A stretch of 19,071 nt of DNA from Actinomycetes bacterium (lineage in GTDB: Bacteria; Actinomycetota; Actinomycetes; Propionibacteriales; Propionibacteriaceae), in assembly GCA_023392635.1 (NCBI GenBank), contig JAEVYS010000027.1, positions 1 through 19,071 of the forward strand, written 5' to 3'. This document shows, in pieces, positions 14,701 to 19,071 of this stretch. Both the position numbers and the translations under genes were made by a program. The notes under the pieces were generated by a model. That model was not told where the DNA came from, searched no databases, and saw only the letters and a list, made by a program, of their open reading frames with translations. Position 1 is the stretch's first letter, and each line of letters begins with the position of its first letter.

Positions 14701-17700
14701 GGCCGGATCGACCACGGTGACGGACTTGGTCAGGCTCTTCGTGCCACCGAGCGAGTCGGTCACGGTGAGCGTGACGTCATAGGAGCCGCTCGCCGCGTAG
14801 GTGTGGCTCGCGGTGACCCCGCTGGAGTCACTGGAGCTGTCGCCCCAGCTCCAGGCGTACGTCAGGGTTGCTCCGTCCGAGGCCGAGCTGGCGCCGGCGT
14901 CCACCGACACGTCCAGGCCGCTGATCGTCGGCGTGAAGGCCGCCACCGGATCGGCGTGGCTCACCGTGACGGTCTTGGTGAGAGAGGACGACCCCCCCAG
15001 ACTGTCGGTCAGGGTCAGAACGACCGCCTTGTCCCCGCCGCTGGCGTAGGTGTGGCTCGCCGTCTTGCCGGAGCCGTGCGGAGTGCCGTCTCCCCAGTCC
15101 CAGTCGTAGGTGAGGGTGGCCCCGTCGGTGGCCGTGGAGGCCGAGGCGTCAACAGCCGCGGTCAGCCCGGTCGGCGTCACCGTGAAGTCAGCCGTCGGGT
15201 TGGCATGCGGCGCGCTGACGTTCACCTGCTTCACGGTCTGGGCCGACAGCCCCCGCGAATCGGTGATGGTCAGCGTCACCGGGTAGGACCCGGCCGCCGC
15301 GTAGTCGTGCGTCGCGGTCACGCCGGTCGCCGCGGGAGTGCCGTCCCCGAAGTCCCACGTCCACGAGGAGACCGTGCTGCCCGACGGGGCGGTCGACGAA
15401 CTTCCATCCACCGCCAGGTGCAGGTTGGTCACCTGGCTGGTGAAGTTCGCGGTCGGAGCAGCCGCACCGGTGCCCACCAGGTACTGCGTCGACACCTGGG
15501 CCGGGGTCAGCGCGTTCGGGTACACCGCGAACTCGTCCAGGTCGCCGCTGAAGTAGTCACTGGTCGGCCGGGTCGGCCAGCCCGAGAGGTTGTCGCCGCC
15601 GACCCGCCAGTAGCCCTGGTAGTACTGGCCCTTGATGATGGCGGTGTTCGAAGCCACCTTCGCGCCGTCGACGTACAGCGCGGCGCCGGAGGCGTCGGAG
15701 GTCACCACGGCCTGGTGCCAGGTGCCGTCCCGGTAGGAGGCCGGGCTGGTGATCACCCTGGCCACGTTGTCCTGGAAGATGCCGAAGTTGAGCTTGCCGT
15801 CGTTCGACATGTACAGGTGCCGGTCGTAGTTGCTGGACGTGCCCGTCTGCGAGCTGCCGTAGCCGATCAGCTTGCCGCCCCTGGTGGTCGTGGTCTTGAA
15901 CCAGATGCCCGCCGACCAGCCGTCCGGGGTTCCCGCCTTGATCGTCCCGCCGATCTTTCCGTTGCTGTTGCCCGTGAAGGTGTAGCCCGTCCCGGAGCCG
16001 ATCGCGCCGGTGCTGGAGTTGGTGACACCGCTGCCCTTGACGCCGTTGTTCACGCCGAGGAGGTCGCTCGCACCGCCGTTGGAGTCACCCATCCGCCAGT
16101 AGAGGATCGCGCCATCACTGAGCACCCGGTTGACGTAGGCGGGAACGGTGTTCGCCGTCGCCGTGACACTCACGGAACTGCTGCTCACGGTGTTGCCGTC
16201 AGGATCGGTCGCCGTCACCCGGTAGGTGTAGGTGTTGCCCGGCGTGAGACCGGTGTCCATCAGGCTCACGGTCGGCTGGTACCAGAAGTACGACGTCACG
16301 GTCTTGGTCGCCCGCGGCTGGCTGACGTCGCTGCGCACGAGCTTGTAGGTCAGGTTCGTGTCGTCGCGGTCCCAGTTGCCGGGGATCGTGATGGTCGCGG
16401 TTCCCGCATCCAGGGACTGCACGTTCGGGACCCAGCCGGACCCGCTCAGGCGCGGCGGGTCGTCGGCGCCGGAGACGTTGGGCCGCGCGAAGCGGACGAT
16501 GCCCTGCTGGGTCTGGTTGTTCAGCCCGGGGAACTCGCCGCCGACCACGAGGTAATCGCCGCTGCCAGCCATGACCCAGCCCGCCTGGCCCTGGCCCGTC
16601 GCCGTGCCGGTCAGCCAGTCCGGGAACCAGTGGATCATCGCGGGGGACGGCTGGCCCTCCCAGTTGAGGTAGGTGCCGCTCACCCTGGGACTGCGCCACA
16701 GCGTGCCTTCGGTGGAGGTCGTGAAGGTGACGGAGTTGTGCATGTTGCCCGGCGTCGGATCCTTCTGGGGGTAGCCGCCCACGGACTCGCAGTCATGCTG
16801 GTGGCCCGTCATGTACACGTTGCTTCCGTCGGAGTAGCTCGTGTAGGTGTCCCCGTGGCAGTCCTCGAGCCAGTTGATCGTTCCCGTCTCGGGTTCGGCG
16901 GAGAAGCTGCCCTCGAGGTTGCCGATCGTGGCGTTCGCGTAGACCCAGCCCGTCCCGTAGATGGCCGATCCGTCGCTGTTGATCGAGTAGATGCCCGCCT
17001 TGCCCGTGTAGTTGTTGCACGTGGTGTCGGACGGGGCACAGGCGAGCGCGCCGTTCCAGCCGTTCTTGACCACGTTCGCGGCGGCCCAGGTCTGGAGGGA
17101 GCCGTCGTCGGGGCTCAGCGCTGCGAGGCCGCGCTGCACGACGCCGTTGACCGAGTAGAAGCGGCCGGCGATGACCAGCTTGCTGCCCGAGGGGGTCAGG
17201 ACCATGCCGTCCACCTGCAGGTCGGAGGTGGGCGCCCAGCCGAGCAGCGCACCGGCGCTGGCGCTGAAGGCCATCAGGTTCTTGCGGGCCACGCCGTTGC
17301 CGGCCGAGATCAGGCCCCCCACGTAGACGGTGGTGTCCGTCGCGGCGATGGCGTTGACGTACGAGCCTCCCACCTGCGCCTTGAACGATGAGATGACGGC
17401 ACCACTCGTCGGATCGAGCGCGACCAGGTTGTAGTGAGAGGTGCCGTTGACGGTGTTGAAGGAGCCGCCCACGTAGAGCCGGGTTCCGTCGGGAGAGGCG
17501 GCCAGCGACTTCACCTGGCCGTTCAGGGTGGGGGCGAAGGCCGCCTTCAGGGCACCGGTGGTCAGGTCGAAGGCCAGCAGGTTCGAGCGCGCAACGGTGT
17601 TGACCCCGGGAGCGGCGCCGGCCGGCCGGGCGGCCGAGAAGCTACCGCCGGCGTACACGGTGTTGCCGATGACCTTCAGCGCCCAGACCACGCCGCTGTC

Positions 17701-17898
17701 GATCTGCGCCGTCGGCAGGAAGTCGGAGGTGACCGTCTTCGCGTTCCGCGGCTGCACCGGAGCCGGCGTCGGCAGCTGCGCGGCCTGCGCCGCGGGCATC
17801 CCCACCGCCAGCGAAAGCGATCCGCCGGCGAGCGCCACAGCGAGCGCGATCCGCAGCATCCGTAGCCGGCCGCCCGTCCTCCTCGAGACCCCGATCAT
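14053..17898 (-). CDS. Secreted beta-propeller / FN3 / LamG / PKD protein (1281 aa), paralogue of the 1738-aa protein
   Basis: This exported protein has a signal peptide at residues 1-40 (Arg-rich start, hydrophobic LRIALAVALAGGSLSLAV, AQA-AQ cleavage). The propeller-like region (about 45-485) is close to that of the protein at 1077-6293 and keeps the Cys/His motif DCHGD (C347) and GHQHDC (C370). An extra loop has a second cysteine pair, C287 and C294 (CAPSDTTC). An FN3-like segment (486-582), one LamG domain (583-805), three PKD domains (about 808-1058; WDFGDG, WDWGDG, WSWGDS) and the shared C-terminal module (about 1066-1281, ending VDNLKVTRVP) follow. ATG 17898 is preferred to an in-frame TTG at 17904, because GGGGGTGG is 6 nt from the ATG and touches the TTG. 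It leads an operon with GT2, flippase and polymerase genes, which ties it to EPS production. A scaffold or adhesin role is inference. Confidence 0.92.
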   Translation of the reverse strand: MIGVSRRTGGRLRMLRIALAVALAGGSLSLAVGMPAAQAAQLPTPAPVQPRNAKTVTSDFLPTAQIDSGVVWALKVIGNTVYAGGSFSAARPAGAAPGVNTVARSNLLAFDLTTGALKAAFAPTLNGQVKSLAASPDGTRLYVGGSFNTVNGTSHYNLVALDPTSGAVISSFKAQVGGSYVNAIAATDTTVYVGGLISAGNGVARKNLMAFSASAGALLGWAPTSDLQVDGMVLTPSGSKLVIAGRFYSVNGVVQRGLAALSPDDGSLQTWAAANVVKNGWNGALACAPSDTTCNNYTGKAGIYSINSDGSAIYGTGWVYANATIGNLEGSFSAEPETGTINWLEDCHGDTYTSYSDGSNVYMTGHQHDCESVGGYPQKDPTPGNMHNSVTFTTSTEGTLWRSPRVSGTYLNWEGQPSPAMIHWFPDWLTGTATGQGQAGWVMAGSGDYLVVGGEFPGLNNQTQQGIVRFARPNVSGADDPPRLSGSGWVPNVQSLDAGTATITIPGNWDRDDTNLTYKLVRSDVSQPRATKTVTSYFWYQPTVSLMDTGLTPGNTYTYRVTATDPDGNTVSSSSVSVTATANTVPAYVNRVLSDGAILYWRMGDSNGGASDLLGVNNGVKGSGVTNSSTGAIGSGTGYTFTGNSNGKIGGTIKAGTPDGWSAGIWFKTTTTRGGKLIGYGSSQTGTSSNYDRHLYMSNDGKLNFGIFQDNVARVITSPASYRDGTWHQAVVTSDASGAALYVDGAKVASNTAIIKGQYYQGYWRVGGDNLSGWPTRPTSDYFSGDLDEFAVYPNALTPAQVSTQYLVGTGAAAPTANFTSQVTNLHLAVDGSSSTAPSGSTVSSWTWDFGDGTPAATGVTATHDYAAAGSYPVTLTITDSRGLSAQTVKQVNVSAPHANPTADFTVTPTGLTAAVDASASTATDGATLTYDWDWGDGTPHGSGKTASHTYASGGDKAVVLTLTDSLGGSSSLTKTVTVSHADPVAAFTPTISGLDVSVDAGASSASDGATLTYAWSWGDSSSDSSGVTASHTYAASGSYDVTLTVTDSLGGTKSLTKSVTVVDPASLEVATSTFGTDVASGWGSASTGGAWSTTGSGFSVSGGEGRLNLAAKDTRTATLPSASAGDVEGLVDVGLNKVPAGAQVHMNYEVRKGTDGAYRLKVRFVNPATAGDPGSIILNICKLVGTTETSLVTKTISGLTFAADDRIRVDFQVTGSGTTTLRAKAWKVGGTEPSSWAATATDGESTLQDAGYVGVVGYAAAITNGPVVMSVDNLKVTRVP
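15230..17790 (-). repeat. Paralogous propeller-FN3-LamG-PKD block shared with about 3670-6180
   Basis: The two blocks align through the propeller, FN3, LamG and first PKD, with long identical protein strings such as PTAQIDSGVVW, FSAARPAGA, SPDGTRLYVGGSF and TGTATGQGQAGW. Their DNA is also visibly similar around 5940-6100 and 17550-17700. This marks an old gene duplication within the locus. Confidence 0.8.
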
Positions 17899-18029
17899 GT
17901 CCAACCACCCCCGTTGTCAGGACGCACGCAGGGCGTGGACACCACGAAGCACCGGGTGCCCGAAGGCTCCGGTGAGAGCACAAGACGACCGCCATCCCCT
18001 AGCGGCCCGGCGCTTGAACGCCAAACTGT

Positions 18030-18041
18030 GCGATGCATCGC
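18030..18041. promoter_or_regulatory. Perfect 12-bp palindrome GCGATGCATCGC, possible operator
   Basis: It lies 5 nt downstream of the second G7 run on the coding strand of the PKD operon leader. A perfect 12-bp palindrome outside coding DNA could bind a dimeric regulator or form a small RNA hairpin. It is not matched to a known operator. Confidence 0.3.
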
Positions 18042-18046
18042 GATTT

Positions 18047-18068
18047 CCCCCCCGACATCGACCCCCCC
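18047..18068 (-). promoter_or_regulatory. Paired G7 runs in the PKD operon leader
   Basis: On the coding strand CCGGGGGGGTCGATG is followed directly by TCGGGGGGGAAATCG, so the element occurs twice, 15 bp apart. The second copy resembles the one before the phosphatase gene. Confidence 0.4.
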
Positions 18069-18187
18069 GGTCGACGCGCGCATCTACGTGCAGGAATTGT
18101 CTCATTGGGTCGGGATCGGTGCCTAGCCCGTCGTGGCCGCACATATGCCACCTGCGGGGCACATGAGTGCGCGTCCAGCCGCCTTCA

Positions 18188-18206
18188 GGGACAGGTGGGC
18201 CGTCCC
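18188..18206 (-). terminator. Weak hairpin after the right-edge PKD gene
   Basis: GGGAC-9 nt-GTCCC starts about 10 nt past the stop codon at 18217. The stem is short and has no T tract, so it may or may not stop transcription into the next operon. Confidence 0.25.
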
Positions 18207-18216
18207 GTCCCGGAGG

Positions 18217-18855
18217 TCAGGCGATCGTGGTCACCCTGAGGTTGTCGACAGCGAGCGTGATCGGCCCGTTCGTGATCGCATTGGTGTAACCGATGAAGCC
18301 GACGTAGCCGGCGTCCTGCAGCCCGGCCTGCCCGTCCGTCGCTGTGGCCTGCCACGTGGCCGGCTCCGACGATGCGGTACTCCAGGCCTTCGCATGCAGC
18401 GTCGTCGTCCCGTTGCCGATCACCTCGAAGGCCACGCGCACCCTGGTGCCCGGAACGTAGGTGAGCCCGGAGACGGTCTGCATCGCCAGCGAGGTCTCAG
18501 TCGTTCCGACGAACCGGCACAGGTTCAGGATGACGGCACCGGTATCGGTGAACCGGACCTTGAGCCGGTAGTCGCTTCCGTCCGAGCCCTTGCGCAGCTC
18601 GTAGTTGGCGTGCACCTGGGTGCCGGACGGGGACGGGAGCTTGTCCAGGCCGAGGTCGAGCAGCCCCCGGACGTCCCTGGCCGAGGCACCGACCAGGTTC
18701 GCCGTCCGGGTGGATCTCGCATCCAGGGACAGCTTCCCCTCGCCGGCGGAGACCGAGAAGCCGGCGCCGCCCGCTGTCGTGAACGCCCCACCCGGGTTCG
18801 CACTGCCCCACCCCGAGGCCACGTCAGTGGCGAACGTGGCCGTGGCGACCTCCAC
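18217..18855 (-). repeat. C-terminal module, copy 3
   Basis: About 212 residues starting near TFATDVASGWGSA and ending VDNLRVTTIA. It shares YELRKGSDG, YRLKVRF, ILNLC, GTTETSL, DAGYVGFIGY and ITNGP with copy 2. Confidence 0.75.
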
Positions 18856-19071
18856 GGCGGCGGGGGCGGTCACATCCACGTTCCTGGTGAGGGTCGACCT
18901 CCCGCCCAGGCTGTCGGTCAGGGTCAGCCGGATCGACTTCGTGCCGCCGGTGGCGTATGCGTGGGACGCCGTCCTGCCCGAGCCGTCCGCGCTCCCGTCA
19001 CCCCAGTTCCAGGCGTAGGTGAGGGTGGCGCCGTCGCTGGCCGTACAACCCCCAACCGACCCCCCCGCCCG
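18217..19071 (-). CDS. Secreted PKD protein, C-terminal part only (5' end beyond window)
   Basis: The frame is open from the right edge to the TGA at 18219-18217 (284 residues). Codons 10-64 are most of one PKD domain (WNWGDG at 21-26, then TASHAYATGG and RLTLTDSLGG). Codons about 73-284 are the same C-terminal module found in the other two PKD proteins, ending VDNLRVTTIA. An in-frame GTG at 18879 is internal to the PKD-module junction and not a likely start. By analogy the full gene would encode a signal peptide and further PKD or propeller domains. The first nine codons do not fit the PKD consensus and probably reflect poor sequence at the contig end. It is a third member of the family in this locus. 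Confidence 0.85.
   Translation of the reverse strand, partial: RAGGSVGGCTASDGATLTYAWNWGDGSADGSGRTASHAYATGGTKSIRLTLTDSLGGRSTLTRNVDVTAPAAVEVATATFATDVASGWGSANPGGAFTTAGGAGFSVSAGEGKLSLDARSTRTANLVGASARDVRGLLDLGLDKLPSPSGTQVHANYELRKGSDGSDYRLKVRFTDTGAVILNLCRFVGTTETSLAMQTVSGLTYVPGTRVRVAFEVIGNGTTTLHAKAWSTASSEPATWQATATDGQAGLQDAGYVGFIGYTNAITNGPITLAVDNLRVTTIA
19045..19071. other. Anomalous C-rich window end
   Basis: The last 27 bases contain no T and 18 C, including a C7 run. In the coding frame they give RAGGSVGGC, where PKD domains of this locus have a string like VDASGS before TASDGATL. Upstream of 19045 the match to the PKD consensus is excellent. The change is abrupt, which suggests assembly or read-end error. 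Confidence 0.5.

Larger units (their letters stand above)
17899..18216. promoter_or_regulatory. Intergenic leader of the PKD-wzx-wzy operon
   Basis: No credible gene lies in these 318 bp. On the minus strand the region should end transcription from the upstream PKD gene and start the operon. A weak hairpin GGGAC-9 nt-GTCCC (18188-18206) follows the upstream stop codon. TAGATG (18086-18081) is a possible -10 box without a clear -35. Two G7 runs (18068-18062 and 18053-18047) and the palindrome GCGATGCATCGC (18030-18041) lie downstream, so the untranslated leader could be about 170 nt long. Confidence 0.4.

Noticed and set aside
14803..17391. Plus-strand open frame of 862 codons opposite the second PKD gene
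   Set aside because: It is an antisense shadow of the same kind, without recognisable protein features.
17899..18216. Small open frames in the intergenic region (62-81 codons)
   Set aside because: They are short and biased in composition, overlap one another on both strands, and none has a convincing ribosome site.

Overview
This is high-GC DNA (about 65-70% by eye) with GTG and TTG starts and G-rich Shine-Dalgarno sites, as expected of an actinobacterium. The gene types and secreted-protein style suggest Propionibacteriales (Nocardioides-like), but no marker gene in the window proves this. Ten of the eleven genes lie on the minus strand.

The window is part of an exopolysaccharide (EPS) locus of the Wzx/Wzy type, interleaved with genes for very large secreted multidomain proteins. 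Read in the minus direction from the right edge:
(1) 18217-19071: the 3' end of a secreted PKD protein.
(2) A probable operon, 17898 to 10229: a 1281-residue secreted propeller/FN3/LamG/PKD protein, a family 2 glycosyltransferase, a Wzx-like flippase (overlapping the GT2 gene by 4 nt) and a Wzy-like polymerase.
(3) 9604-10221, the only plus-strand gene: a low-molecular-weight tyrosine phosphatase. It ends 7 nt from the end of the wzy-like gene.
(4) Divergent from it, 9423 to 7088: a Wzz/BY-kinase fusion, then a family 4 glycosyltransferase 2 nt downstream.
(5) 6981 to 1077: a small lipoprotein, then a 1738-residue paralogue of the propeller/LamG/PKD protein. A strong hairpin terminator follows.
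(6) 783 to the left edge: a secreted protein with a carbohydrate-binding-like domain, a Thr/Pro linker and the start of a likely beta-helix.

The likely division of labour is as follows. Glycosyltransferases build a lipid-linked repeat unit, Wzx flips it and Wzy polymerises it. The kinase/phosphatase pair controls chain length or export. The exported PKD/LamG proteins, the lipoprotein and the beta-helix protein act outside the cell, plausibly as scaffold, adhesin or processing factors for the polymer. No priming sugar-phosphate transferase is in the window, so the locus continues elsewhere or uses a distant one.

The least ordinary features are the paralogous giant proteins embedded in the EPS genes; an unnamed C-terminal module of about 210 residues shared by all three PKD proteins; a tandem 1191-bp LamG-PKD-PKD duplication; and a run of six or seven G in the 5' leaders of four transcription units. 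No tRNA, rRNA, CRISPR array, transposase or integrase was seen. The last 27 bases look like low-quality or chimeric contig-end sequence.
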